Shown here: one piece after another, positions 39,124-47,703 of the stretch
Position numbering within the stretch: the stretch's first letter is position 1
How the letters are laid out: each line of letters begins with the position of its first letter
DNA from: Burkholderia cenocepacia
GTDB lineage: Bacteria; Pseudomonadota; Gammaproteobacteria; Burkholderiales; Burkholderiaceae
DNA: 64,000 nt
Direction of reading: 5' to 3'
Assembly: GCF_014211915.1 (NCBI RefSeq)
Contig: NZ_CP060039.1
Coordinates: 2,604,001-2,668,000, forward strand
The notes under the pieces: model-generated
Database searches by the model: none
Seen by the model: only the letters and a program-made list of their open reading frames with translations
Told to the model about the DNA's origin: nothing
Made by a program: the position numbers and the translations under genes

Positions 39124-39933
39124 ATGCCGAAGTTTGCTGCAAACCTGACCATGCTGTTCAACGAAGTGCCGTTCCTCGACCGCTTCAAGGCGGCCGCGGA
39201 CGCGGGCTTCGACGCCGTCGAGTTCCTGTTCCCGTACCCGTACGCGAAAGAGGAACTCGCCGAGCGGCTCGAGACGCACCGCCTGCGCCTCGTGCTGCAC
39301 AACCTGCCCGCCGGCAACTGGGACCAGGGCGAGCGCGGCATCGCGTGCCTGCCCGATCGCGTCGGCGAATTCCAGGAAGGCGTCGGCCGTGCGATCGAGT
39401 ACGCGAAGGCGCTGAAGGTGCGTCAGCTGAACTGCCTCGTCGGCATCCCGTCGGCGAGCACGGCGCGCGACAAGACGTTCGTGACGATCGTCGACAACCT
39501 GCGCTTCGCCGCCGATGCACTGAAGCGCGAAGGCATCCGCCTGCTCGTCGAGCCGTGCAATAGCTTCGACATCCCGGGCTTCGCGCTGAACCGCTCGTCG
39601 GAAGGGCTCGACGTGATCCGCGCGGTCGGCTCGGACAACCTGTTCCTGCAGTACGACATCTATCACATGCAACGCATGGAAGGCGAACTGGCCGCGACGA
39701 TCGAACGCAATCTCGCGTCGATCGGCCACGTCCAGCTCGCGGACAACCCGGGCCGCAACGAGCCGGGCACCGGCGAGATCAACTATGCGTTCCTGTTCGC
39801 GCTGCTCGACCGGCTCGGCTATGCCGGCTACGTCGGCTGCGAATACAAGCCCCGTACCACCACGACGGAAGGCCTCGGCTGGCTGCAAAGCGTGGCCGGC
39901 TGCGCACCGGCCTCGGCGCGTCGCGCCGCCTGA
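39124..39933 (+). CDS. hyi: Hydroxypyruvate isomerase
   Basis: The product is 269 residues, a TIM-barrel isomerase of the Hyi family. Motifs: MPKFAANLTMLFNEVPFLDR, VEFLFPYPY, LVEPCNSFDIPGF (metal-binding Glu), YDIYHMQRMEG, and VQLADNPGRNEPGTGEI. It interconverts hydroxypyruvate and tartronate semialdehyde. Its position between gcl and glxR confirms a glyoxylate pathway leading to glycerate. Confidence 0.95.
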   Translation: MPKFAANLTMLFNEVPFLDRFKAAADAGFDAVEFLFPYPYAKEELAERLETHRLRLVLHNLPAGNWDQGERGIACLPDRVGEFQEGVGRAIEYAKALKVRQLNCLVGIPSASTARDKTFVTIVDNLRFAADALKREGIRLLVEPCNSFDIPGFALNRSSEGLDVIRAVGSDNLFLQYDIYHMQRMEGELAATIERNLASIGHVQLADNPGRNEPGTGEINYAFLFALLDRLGYAGYVGCEYKPRTTTTEGLGWLQSVAGCAPASARRAA

Positions 39934-39974
39934 ATCGCACCCTTCCCGTTTTCAGCCCCATAGGAGACTTTCAC

Positions 39975-40868
39975 ATGGCAACCATCGGTTTCATCGGCCT
40001 CGGCATCATGGGCGCGCACATGGCGCGCAACCTGCTCAAGGGCGATCATCAACTCGTCGTGAACGGCGCGTTCCCGGTCCCGGACGACCTGCGCGCGAGT
40101 GCCAAGGTCGTCGCGAACTCGACCGAAGTCGCACAGCACGCGGACATCATCATCTCGATGGTGCCGGACACGCCGGACGTGCGTAACGTGCTGTTCGCCG
40201 ACGACGGCGTCGCGAAGGGCCTGACGGCCGGCAAGCTCGTGATCGACATGAGCTCGATCTCGCCGCTCGACACGCAGGCGTTCGCGAAGCAGATCAACGC
40301 GCTCGGCTGCGACTACCTCGACGCGCCGGTGTCCGGCGGCGAAGTCGGCGCCCGTGAAGCGACGCTGACGATCATGGTCGGCGGCCCGGAGAAGGCGTTC
40401 GAACGCGCGAAGCCGCTGTTCGAGAAGATGGGCAAGAACATCACGCTCGTCGGCGACAACGGTGCGGGCCAGACCTGCAAGGTCGCGAACCAGATCATCG
40501 TCGCGCTGAACATCGAAGCCGTTGGCGAAGCGCTGCTGTTCGCCACCCGCTCGGGCGCCGATCCGGAGCGCGTGCGCCAGGCGCTGATGGGCGGCTTCGC
40601 CGCGTCGCGCATCCTCGAAGTACACGGTGCGCGGATGACCAAGCGCACGTTCGACCCGGGCTTCCGCATCGAGCTGCACCAGAAGGACCTGAACCTCGCG
40701 CTCGACGGCGCACGCAAGCTCGGCCTTGCGCTGCCGCACACCGCGAGCGCGCAGCAGCTGTTCAGCGTGTGCGCATCGCACGGCGGCAAGGCATGGGATC
40801 ACTCGGCACTCGTGCGCGCGCTCGAGATCATGTCGAACTTCGAGATCGGCCAGACGCCGGCCGCGTAA
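39975..40868 (+). CDS. glxR: Tartronate-semialdehyde reductase
   Basis: The product is 297 residues, a beta-hydroxyacid dehydrogenase. NAD-binding GFIGLGIMGAHMARNLLKG (residues 5-23), substrate loop DAPVSGGEVGAREATLTIMVGG, and catalytic lysine in GAGQTCKVANQIIVALNIEA. It reduces tartronate semialdehyde to D-glycerate, completing gcl-hyi-glxR. AGGAG precedes the ATG. Confidence 0.94.
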   Translation: MATIGFIGLGIMGAHMARNLLKGDHQLVVNGAFPVPDDLRASAKVVANSTEVAQHADIIISMVPDTPDVRNVLFADDGVAKGLTAGKLVIDMSSISPLDTQAFAKQINALGCDYLDAPVSGGEVGAREATLTIMVGGPEKAFERAKPLFEKMGKNITLVGDNGAGQTCKVANQIIVALNIEAVGEALLFATRSGADPERVRQALMGGFAASRILEVHGARMTKRTFDPGFRIELHQKDLNLALDGARKLGLALPHTASAQQLFSVCASHGGKAWDHSALVRALEIMSNFEIGQTPAA

Positions 40869-40983
40869 CGCGGATGTCGCAACGCGCGTTTCCGCTGCGA
40901 TCGCGGACGCGCGCGACGCATACACGCGATTCGGCCGCGGCCGGTCGCATCGATGCGCGACGCACGCGCGCATCACGGTGGGG

Positions 40984-41053
40984 CGCCCCGCCCCGCATCG
41001 CCAACGGCATGCGGGACGGGGCGAAAAACGCCGCTCTGGGCTGAGAGCGGCGT
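40984..41053. other. Two adjacent large hairpins in the glxR-kbp gap
   Basis: The 461-base gap (40869-41329) has no supportable gene. It holds a 15-base inverted repeat, CGCCCCGCCCCGCAT with ATGCGGGACGGGGCG (40984-41023, one mismatch). Directly after comes ACGCCGCTCT with AGAGCGGCGT (41028-41053). The second hairpin is followed by TTTTT only on the minus strand, so as a terminator it would stop leftward transcripts. The rest, to 41329, is the kbp leader with an AT-rich part near 41140-41180. Confidence 0.6.
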
Positions 41054-41329
41054 GGTGGGGTCCGCAGCGGCACCCGGCGGCGCCGGGGAAGCCTTGGTCG
41101 GTCAGACGTCGTCGTCGGGTGTCCGCCTGTCGGATTTCGCGTATTACATTTCTTTACGTTCGAGCGTGCGATTTTTCATGCAATCGTCGCGTTGAACGCC
41201 TACACTTTCGCCACGCCTTTCGAGAAAACCGCCGCGCTTGCGCGCCCCTTCCCGGGCCCGCACCCAGCGCGGTGTTTTTTTCGCCACTTCACGGCGCGTT
41301 TTCTTTTCAACCACCTAAGGAGTGCAACG

Positions 41330-41800
41330 ATGGGTCTTCTTTCGTTTATCAAGGAGGCGGGTGAAAAACTGCTGGGTCACGCCGATGCACAGGCAGCGGA
41401 AGATCCGAATGCCGCGAACCAGACTGCGGCCGATGCAATCAAGAATTACATCAGCTCGCAAGGTCTCGACACGTCGAACCTGACCGTCGCGTTCGACGGC
41501 GCATCGCGCACCGTCACGCTGTCGGGCAGCGTCGCCGATCTCGACACGAAGGCGAAGGTCAAGGTCGCGGCCGGCAACGTGCAGGGTGTCGCGGGCGTCA
41601 ACGACGACGATCTGCAGCCGGACGATCCGGAAGTGCAGTACCACGACGTGAAGCCGGGCGACACGCTGTCGGCGATCGCCAAGGAAGTGTACGGCGATGC
41701 GAACAAGTATCCGGTGATCTTCGAAGCGAACAAGCCGATGCTGTCGAGCCCGGACCGGATCTACCCGGGCCAGAAGCTCGTGATTCCGCCGCAGTCCTGA
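41330..41800 (+). CDS. kbp: BON-LysM protein, potassium-binding protein Kbp (YgaU) homologue
   Basis: The product is 156 residues: MGLLSFIKEAGEKLL at the start as in Kbp, a BON domain (residues 30-95: LTVAFDGASRTVTLSGSVADL, VKVAAGNVQGVAGVNDD) and a C-terminal LysM domain (YHDVKPGDTLSAIAKEVYGD...YPGQKLVIP). There is no signal peptide. E. coli Kbp binds K+ and aids growth at high K+. The start at 41330 has AAGGAG upstream; the longer frame from 41192 is rejected. Confidence 0.9.
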   Translation: MGLLSFIKEAGEKLLGHADAQAAEDPNAANQTAADAIKNYISSQGLDTSNLTVAFDGASRTVTLSGSVADLDTKAKVKVAAGNVQGVAGVNDDDLQPDDPEVQYHDVKPGDTLSAIAKEVYGDANKYPVIFEANKPMLSSPDRIYPGQKLVIPPQS

Positions 41801-41821
41801 GCATTCGCGCAGCACTGACGC

Positions 41822-41854
41822 AAAAATGGCAGGCCATTGGCCTGCCATTTTTTT
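41822..41854. terminator. Bidirectional terminator between kbp and asparaginase
   Basis: AAAAATGGCAGGCC pairs with GGCCTGCCATTTTT around a three-base loop, with T runs on both strands. It serves the two convergent genes. Confidence 0.92.
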
Positions 41855-41890
41855 ATGCGCGCCGTGTGCCGCCCGAGCGGCGGCCATCGG

Positions 41891-42913
41891 TCACAGCGTG
41901 TCGAATGCGCGCTGCAGTGCGTCTCGATCGTGCATGCCGTTCGCGAGCGCGAGCATCAGCAGCACGCGCGCCTTGAACGGGTGCAGCGAGCCCGCGCTCA
42001 CGAACCCGAGCGCATCGTCGCTCGCGGCGCCGTTGCGCATCACGTGCCCCGAACCGGCGCGCGACGCACGGACCACGGCCACGCCCGCGTTCACCGCATC
42101 GGCGAGCGCCGTCTGCAGCGTCGCATGGATCGATCCGTTGCCGGTGCCCGCGACGACGAGGCCGCGCACGCCGGCCGCGACGAGCGCGTCGACGGCCGTG
42201 CGCGTCACGCCCGCATAGCTCGCGACGACTTCGACCGGCGGCCAGGTCGCCGCGATCGCCAGTTGCGTGTCGCGCGTGCGCGTGACACGGCGGGCGAATT
42301 CGACGCGGCCGTCCTGCACCCAGCCGAGTGCGCCGAGCTCCGGCGACTGGAACGCGTCGACCGCATAGGTGCTCGTCTTCACGACGTCGCGCGCGCCGTG
42401 GATCCGGTTGTTGAACGCGACCAGCACGCCCTGCCCGCGCGCGGCCGGATGCGCGGCCACCGTCACCGCGTTCAGCAGGTTCAGCGGGCCGTCGGACGAC
42501 AGCGCGGTCGCCGGCCGCATCGCGGCCGTCAGCACGACCGGCTTGTCGCCCCGGACGACCAGATGCAGTGCATACGCGGTTTCCTCGAGCGTATCGGTGC
42601 CGTGGGTGATCACGATGCCGTCGATCGCCGGGTCGGCCATCAGCGCGTCGATCCGCGCGGCGAGCGTGTTCCACAGCGGCAGCGCGAGATCCTTGCTGTC
42701 GATGCTGGCGACCTGCTCCGCGTCGATGCGCGCGACCGACGCGAGCGCCGGCACGGCGTCGACCAGGAAATTGACGCCGAGCGCGCCGGCCTGGTAGCCG
42801 GCCGTGCTGGCCGCGTCGGGCGCGGCGCCGGCGATCGTGCCGCCGGTGGCGAGTACGGCGATGCGCGGCAGCGCCGGCGCGGACGAAGGGGATGCGGTGT
42901 TCGGTGTATTCAT
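41891..42913 (-). CDS. Asparaginase
   Basis: The product is 340 residues, type II-like by sequence. Both catalytic threonines are present: LATGGTIAGAA (T26) and ITHGTDTLEETAY. AMRPATALSSDGPLNL and NNRIHGARDVVKTST are further signatures. The N-terminus lacks an export signal (MNTPNTASPSSAPALPRI), so it may be cytoplasmic unless the start is wrong. No strong ribosome site is visible before 42913. It hydrolyses asparagine to aspartate and ammonia. Confidence 0.88.
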   Translation of the reverse strand: MNTPNTASPSSAPALPRIAVLATGGTIAGAAPDAASTAGYQAGALGVNFLVDAVPALASVARIDAEQVASIDSKDLALPLWNTLAARIDALMADPAIDGIVITHGTDTLEETAYALHLVVRGDKPVVLTAAMRPATALSSDGPLNLLNAVTVAAHPAARGQGVLVAFNNRIHGARDVVKTSTYAVDAFQSPELGALGWVQDGRVEFARRVTRTRDTQLAIAATWPPVEVVASYAGVTRTAVDALVAAGVRGLVVAGTGNGSIHATLQTALADAVNAGVAVVRASRAGSGHVMRNGAASDDALGFVSAGSLHPFKARVLLMLALANGMHDRDALQRAFDTL

Positions 42914-43060
42914 GGCCGCGATTGTAATGGCTCGCGGCCGGCGTCCGGTAGGTCCGGCGCGAACGCGCGCGGCGCGACCCCGTGTCATGGTTTGTCCCGA
43001 TCGCCGGCGCGTGCACGCCGTCAACGGCCATGCCGCCCACTGCGTTATAGAAATGCCGTT

Positions 43061-43089
43061 TTGGTGTTTTCACATTGATTTGCCATAAT
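43061..43089 (+). promoter_or_regulatory. Candidate promoter of psiF
   Basis: TTGGTG, a 17-base spacer and CATAAT lie 95 bases upstream of psiF in the 270-base divergent gap with asparaginase. I looked for a Pho box here and found none convincing. Confidence 0.5.
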
Positions 43090-43183
43090 CGGAGCGCGCG
43101 GCGCGATGCGACCCTGTTCACGTCGCGCCGGGCTTCGTGACGGCGTCGATATAAAACGCAATTCACCCCATGGGAGTGTCGAA

Positions 43184-43474
43184 ATGAAAATCCAATCGCT
43201 CGTAGCCGCAGTGCTTCTCGGCGGCATGCTGGCTTCCCCCGCATTCGCGGCGAACAGCCAGCAGGACAAGATGAAGGCCTGTAACACCCAGGCAGCCGGC
43301 AAGACGGGCGACGAACGCAAGGCGTTCATGAAGGACTGCCTGTCGGCGAAGCCCGCGAAGGCGATGACGCAGCAGGAAAAGATGAAGGCGTGCAACACGC
43401 AGGCCACCGGCAAGAAGGGCGACGATCGCAAGGCGTTCATGAAGAGCTGCCTGAGCAACCAGCCGGCCGCCTGA
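43184..43474 (+). CDS. psiF: PsiF repeat protein
   Basis: The product is 96 residues. A signal peptide (cleaved after AFA) leads to two PsiF repeats, QDKMKACNTQAAGKTGDERK and QEKMKACNTQATGKKGDDRK, each ending KAFMKxCLS. Each repeat has two Cys, so one disulfide per repeat is likely in the periplasm. E. coli psiF is phosphate-starvation induced, function unknown. GGGAG precedes the ATG, and a terminator follows at once. Confidence 0.9.
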   Translation: MKIQSLVAAVLLGGMLASPAFAANSQQDKMKACNTQAAGKTGDERKAFMKDCLSAKPAKAMTQQEKMKACNTQATGKKGDDRKAFMKSCLSNQPAA

Positions 43475-43493
43475 GTTCGGCGCTCCCGCCTCG

Positions 43494-43528
43494 AATGCCG
43501 CGCCCCGCTTCGGCGGGCGCGGCATTTT
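43494..43528 (+). terminator. Terminator after psiF
   Basis: AATGCCGCGCCC pairs with GGGCGCGGCATT and is followed by TTCATTTTC. Confidence 0.85.
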
Positions 43529-43743
43529 CATTTTCGTTGCACGCGCATCGACACGCGCGTGCCAGCCGCATGCCCGCCTTTTCCCGCCCCGTTTTTTCGG
43601 CCTGCCGTCCCGGTGCCGCCACATGGTGCGGCAATTCGCCGCGTTTTCTTCTATGATGGCTGCAACGCGGCCCACCCAAGACCAAGAAGCGCCATCGGGC
43701 CGCCCTCGAGACGGACGCGCACGCGCGTCAAACGGAGGCTTGG

Positions 43744-44193
43744 ATGGCATGGAGACAACACCGCTGGTTCCGCCGCTGGCTGATCGTGATCGTGTTCTGG
43801 GCGGTGCCCGTCGCGATCATCGCCGTGCGCGAGATCCGCGAGGAAATGGCCTACAACAAGGCGGATCTGCAGCTTGCGCTGACCACCTGGCAGCTCACCG
43901 ACGCGCAGCAGGCCGCCGGCGCCGCCGCGAAGTGCCACGGGGACCCTGACGAGGCGCGCACGACCGGCTGCCCGGCCGACGTGCTCGCCGCCAACGCGCC
44001 GCGCCAGCAGGCGGCCCGCGACGAATACGTGGTGCGCCGCAATACGCTCGCCGGTTATCTGTGGCATGCGTTCGTCGGCTACTGGGTCGTCCCGGCCGCG
44101 TTCCTGTTCGCATGCGGCGTCGTGATCGCGCTGATCCGCCGCGCGCTGCGCCGCCCGCCGATCAAGCCGCCCGTTCCCCCCGTCACACACTGA
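43744..44193 (+). CDS. Hypothetical small membrane protein
   Basis: I do not recognise a family. The 149-residue product has two membrane helices, WLIVIVFWAVPVAIIAV (residues 12-28) and YWVVPAAFLFACGVVIALI (near 113-131). They flank an 80-residue, probably periplasmic segment with two cysteines (KCHGDP, GCPAD). A Pro-rich tail (PPIKPPVPPV) ends the protein. GGAGG upstream supports the ATG at 43744. Neighbours psiF and the SYLF lipoprotein are unrelated in sequence. Confidence 0.7.
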   Translation: MAWRQHRWFRRWLIVIVFWAVPVAIIAVREIREEMAYNKADLQLALTTWQLTDAQQAAGAAAKCHGDPDEARTTGCPADVLAANAPRQQAARDEYVVRRNTLAGYLWHAFVGYWVVPAAFLFACGVVIALIRRALRRPPIKPPVPPVTH

Positions 44194-44443
44194 CTGACAC
44201 CGGCGCCCGCCGCCGCCGCCGCCGGCTGCTCGAGCGCCGCGCTCCCCGCACGCCGACCACGCACGACGCGCGCCTGGCGCGTGCGCGACATTTCGTCCGT
44301 TGGCGCGCCGCGACACCCTTGCGCGATTTGACGCTTTTTCACGCGCCAACGAAAAGAGCCCCTGATCCGCTGTGATATAACTGCCGACGTGATCCGCTCC
44401 GTGAGCGAGACTCACTCCGAACATCATCCGATGGAGAACAACG

Positions 44444-45031
44444 ATGCAAAAACGGAATCTTGTGCTGAAAGCCGCCGCTGCGCTCATCGTCGGTAGCCTC
44501 GCGCTCACCGGTTGCACCACCACGCCGGACAAGCCGGACAACGCCGCGACCAACGCGTCGAAGCGTCAGTCGATCGACGCGAGCGTCGACGCCACGCTGT
44601 CGCGCATGTACTCCACCGTCAAGGGTTCGCGCGAGCTCGTCGCGAAATCGCGCGGCGTGCTGGTCTTCCCCGAAGTGCTCCAGGCCGGCTTCATCGTCGG
44701 CGGCCAGTCGGGCAACGGCGCGCTGCGCGTCGGCGGCAGCACGGTCGGCTACTACAACACGTCGTCGCTGTCGGTCGGCCTGCAGGCCGGTGCGCAGTCG
44801 AAGGCGATCGTGTTCCTGTTCATGACGCAGCAGGCGCTCGACGAATTCCGCGGCTCGGACGGCTGGGCCGCCGGCGCCGGCGCATCGGTCGCACTCGTGA
44901 AGATGGGCGCGAACGGCGCGGTCGACTCCAACACGGCCACCGCGCCGATCCAGGTCGTCGTGCTGACCAACGCCGGCCTGATGGGCGACGTGTCGATCAA
45001 CGGCACGAAGGTCACGAAGCTCAAGATCTGA
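44444..45031 (+). CDS. SYLF-domain lipoprotein (BPSL1445 type)
   Basis: The product is 195 residues. The signal peptide ends in the lipobox LTGC (C24). A SYLF/YSC84 domain follows (residues 40-195: LSRMYSTVKGSRELVAKSRGVLVFPEV, GGQSGNGALRVGGSTVGYYN, IVFLFMTQQALDEFR). SYLF domains bind lipids in eukaryotes; the bacterial role is unclear. B. pseudomallei BPSL1445 is a known immunoreactive member. AGAACAACG precedes the ATG, and a strong terminator follows. Confidence 0.92.
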   Translation: MQKRNLVLKAAAALIVGSLALTGCTTTPDKPDNAATNASKRQSIDASVDATLSRMYSTVKGSRELVAKSRGVLVFPEVLQAGFIVGGQSGNGALRVGGSTVGYYNTSSLSVGLQAGAQSKAIVFLFMTQQALDEFRGSDGWAAGAGASVALVKMGANGAVDSNTATAPIQVVVLTNAGLMGDVSINGTKVTKLKI

Positions 45032-45075
45032 CGTTGACGCACTGCCCGCGCGCGCTGCGCGCGGACCATGCGCAA

Positions 45076-45110
45076 ACGGCGATGTCCTTGCGGGCATCGC
45101 CGTTTTTTTT
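45076..45110 (+). terminator. Terminator after the SYLF lipoprotein
   Basis: ACGGCGATG pairs with CATCGCCGT and is followed by eight T. Confidence 0.93.
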
Positions 45111-45137
45111 ATCCGCCGCCCTTCTGCATCGGGACGA

Positions 45138-46202
45138 TCAGGTCGTCGAATCGATCACCTTGAAGCGCGAGCGCTTCTGCGCGCGAATCACCGACTGGTA
45201 CACGTCGACGTACTGCTGCGCCATCCGGCGCGACGTGAAGCGCTCCTCGAAGCGCTGCCGCACGCGCGCCCGCGGCAGCAGGTGCAGCCGGTTCACGGCG
45301 GCCACCGCGCTGATTTCGTCCTCGACGATGAACCCCGACACGCCCTCGTCCACCACTTCGGGCACCGCGCCGCGGTTGAACGCGATCACCGGCGTGCCGC
45401 ACGACATCGCCTCGATCATCACCAGACCGAACGGCTCCGGCCAGTCGATCGGAAACAGCAGCGCATGCGCGCCCGACAGGAATTCGGCCTTCTCGTGATC
45501 GGCGATCTCGCCGATGTATTCGACGTGCGGCAACGCGAAGAGCGGCTTGATCTCGCGGTCGAAGTATTCCTGGTCGGCCGCGTCGATCTTCGCGGCGATC
45601 CGGATCGGCAGCCCGCACTGGCGGGCGATGCGGATCGCGGTATCGACGCGTTTTTCCGGCGAGATGCGACCGAGGAACGCGAGATAGCGCGGCTCGACGG
45701 GCTGCGGCATGTACAGCGTATCGGGCAGCCCGTGATAGACAGTCGTCAGCCATTTCGCCTGCGGCAACGGCTGGCGCTGCGCATTGGAAATCGAGATCAC
45801 CGGCGCCGTATTGAACGTGTCGAACACCGGTTGCTGCTCGGGCAGGTCGAGCCGGCCGTGCAGCGTCGTCACGTAAGGCGTTTCCTGCCGGTTGAAGACC
45901 GAGAACGAGTAGTAGTCCATGTGGAAATGGAGCACGTCGAAATCCTTCGCGCGGCGCGCGACCGTCTCCATCAGCAGCATGTGCGGCGCGACCCGGTCGC
46001 GGATCGACGAATCGAGCCGCAGCGCGCGCGGCCACACGGGCTCGAGCTTCGCCCGCGTCGTCGAATCGCCGCTCGCGAACAGCGTCACGTCGTGGCCGAG
46101 GTCGACGAGCGCCTCGGTGATGTAGGACACGACGCGCTCCGTGCCGCCGTACAGCTTCGGGGGCACGGATTCGGTCAGCGGGGCGATCTGGGCAATTCTC
46201 AT
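45138..46202 (-). CDS. GT4-family glycosyltransferase
   Basis: The product is 354 residues, GT-B fold. It starts MRIAQIAPLTESVPPKLYGG (the glycine loop), has FDVLHFHMDYYS and TLHGRLDLPE, and the donor-site block PIDWPEPFGLVMIEAMSCGTPVIAF with the E-X7-E motif. FLGRISPEKRVDTAI is the GT4 signature. It likely moves a nucleotide-activated sugar onto a polysaccharide or lipid; the substrate cannot be told. It stands alone, with 283 bases upstream that show an AT-rich stretch near 46310-46380 but no clear promoter. Confidence 0.88.
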   Translation of the reverse strand: MRIAQIAPLTESVPPKLYGGTERVVSYITEALVDLGHDVTLFASGDSTTRAKLEPVWPRALRLDSSIRDRVAPHMLLMETVARRAKDFDVLHFHMDYYSFSVFNRQETPYVTTLHGRLDLPEQQPVFDTFNTAPVISISNAQRQPLPQAKWLTTVYHGLPDTLYMPQPVEPRYLAFLGRISPEKRVDTAIRIARQCGLPIRIAAKIDAADQEYFDREIKPLFALPHVEYIGEIADHEKAEFLSGAHALLFPIDWPEPFGLVMIEAMSCGTPVIAFNRGAVPEVVDEGVSGFIVEDEISAVAAVNRLHLLPRARVRQRFEERFTSRRMAQQYVDVYQSVIRAQKRSRFKVIDSTT

Positions 46203-46485
46203 GGTCCACGTCTCCTGTGTCCTGTCCGTTGCGGCACGGCGGCGGAGCACTCGCTCATGCGAGCCCGCCCTGCGTCCATGCAGGGCCGGCCGGCATGGCA
46301 CCCGCCGGATATCTCATTATTATTCGCGATCCCGATGAGCGGAACCGCAGGACTTTCATTTTTTGGGGGTTGTTACAGACCGGATACATTCGGCCGATCG
46401 AGCGCGGACGCCTCGTCTCGCGCCCGGCCGGCGCCATTCGGCGCCTCCTGGCGCCGCTCACGGCTTCGAGCATGCAATCAGGCGG

Positions 46486-47661
46486 TCAACGCGACGGCCA
46501 CTTCCAGGCCGGCAGGTCGCGCGAATCGGCATCGACGAGCGCGGTCGCGCCGAGCTGCTTGTCGAGCACCAGCGATTCGCAGCCGGCCTCGCGCTCGAGC
46601 GTCGCGATGAGCCGCGCCGCGTGCGACACGACCAGCACCTGCGAACGCCGGGCGGCCTGCGCGATCAGGCGGCCGAGCGCCGGCAGCAGATCGGGATGCA
46701 GGCTCGTCTCCGGTTCGTTCAGCACCATCAGCGCCGGCGGCCGCGGCGTCAGCAGCGCGGCCGCGAGCAGCAGGTAGCGCAGCGTGCCGTCCGACAGTTC
46801 GGCCGCCGCCAGCGGCCGCAGCAGCCCCGGCTGGCGCATCAGCACGTCGAAGCGGCCGCGGCCGCCCGGGTTGTCGATCTCGACCGACGCGCCGGGAAAC
46901 GCGTCGTCGATCGCCGCGTCGAGCGCCGCAGCGTCGCCGATTTCGCGGATCGTCTGCAGCGCGGCGGCCAGGTCGGCCCCGTCGTCCGCGAGCACCGGCG
47001 TATGGGTGCCGATGTGCGACTGGCGCGCCGGCGCCTGCGCATCGGTCCGGAAATGGTCGTAGAAGCGCCACGAGCGAATCCGTTCGCGCACCGCGATCAT
47101 CTCGGGTGCCCCGGTCGGATCGGCGAACTCGGTCATCATGCTGTCGAAGCTCGCGACCGGCTGCGGAATCGTCTGCCAGTCGCCCGATGCGGTACGCGCA
47201 CGGATCTGCGCGCCCTGCCGGTCGACCAGCAGCGTGGACGGGCGCAGCAACGCGCCGCCCCAGATGCATTCGCGCTTGACCACCGGATCGAGCGCGAACT
47301 GTGAGCGGCTCGGCAGCGGCAGGCCGAGATCGATCGCATAGCCGAAATCGTCGCACGCGAAGCCGAGCTTCAGGCTCACCGGCCCCTTGCGCACGGTGCC
47401 CGTCACCGGCACGTCGCCGGCCAGCATCGCGCGCGAGAAGCGCTCGGGGCCGGCCCACAACGTCGACGGCAAGCCGCCCTCGCGCGCGAGCGACGGGATC
47501 ACGCGGCCCTGCGCGGTGTCGGCGAGCAGCCGCAGCGCGCGATACACGCTCGATTTGCCGCTGCCGTTCGGCCCCGTCACGACGTTGAGCGCCGCGAGCG
47601 GCACGATCAGCTCGCGCAGCGAGCGGTAATTGGCGATGGCGAGCGTCTTCAGCGCGGTCAT
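46486..47661 (-). CDS. AAA family ATPase (RecF/OLD-like, SMC-type)
   Basis: The product is 391 residues. Walker A is VVTGPNGSGKSSVYRALR (near 28-45). ABC-type signature ELSDGTLRYLLLAAALL and Walker B LMVLNEPETSLHPDLL follow, then LVVSHAARLIATLE. No nuclease (TOPRIM) domain is attached. Such stand-alone ATPases appear in repair and in defence systems, but no partner gene adjoins, so no function is proposed. Its stop is 283 bases from the glycosyltransferase and its start is 42 bases from mscS. Confidence 0.8.
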   Translation of the reverse strand: MTALKTLAIANYRSLRELIVPLAALNVVTGPNGSGKSSVYRALRLLADTAQGRVIPSLAREGGLPSTLWAGPERFSRAMLAGDVPVTGTVRKGPVSLKLGFACDDFGYAIDLGLPLPSRSQFALDPVVKRECIWGGALLRPSTLLVDRQGAQIRARTASGDWQTIPQPVASFDSMMTEFADPTGAPEMIAVRERIRSWRFYDHFRTDAQAPARQSHIGTHTPVLADDGADLAAALQTIREIGDAAALDAAIDDAFPGASVEIDNPGGRGRFDVLMRQPGLLRPLAAAELSDGTLRYLLLAAALLTPRPPALMVLNEPETSLHPDLLPALGRLIAQAARRSQVLVVSHAARLIATLEREAGCESLVLDKQLGATALVDADSRDLPAWKWPSR

Positions 47662-47703
47662 GACAATGGGAAACAGGGAATGGCAGCAGGCGGCGGCCCG
47701 CGT

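Noticed and set aside
40953..41195. An 80-codon frame in the glxR-kbp gap
   Set aside because: It runs through the two hairpins, has no ribosome site and no recognisable motif.
43090..43183. A possible Pho box upstream of psiF
   Set aside because: I found no pair of TGTCA-like repeats with 11-base spacing, despite the phosphate-starvation name of the family.
44205..44235. A short CCG-rich run before the SYLF lipoprotein as a microsatellite
   Set aside because: The run is short and imperfect and is expected at this base composition.
46486..47661. AAA ATPase as half of an OLD/Gabija-type defence system
   Set aside because: It has no TOPRIM domain, and no nuclease or helicase partner gene is adjacent.
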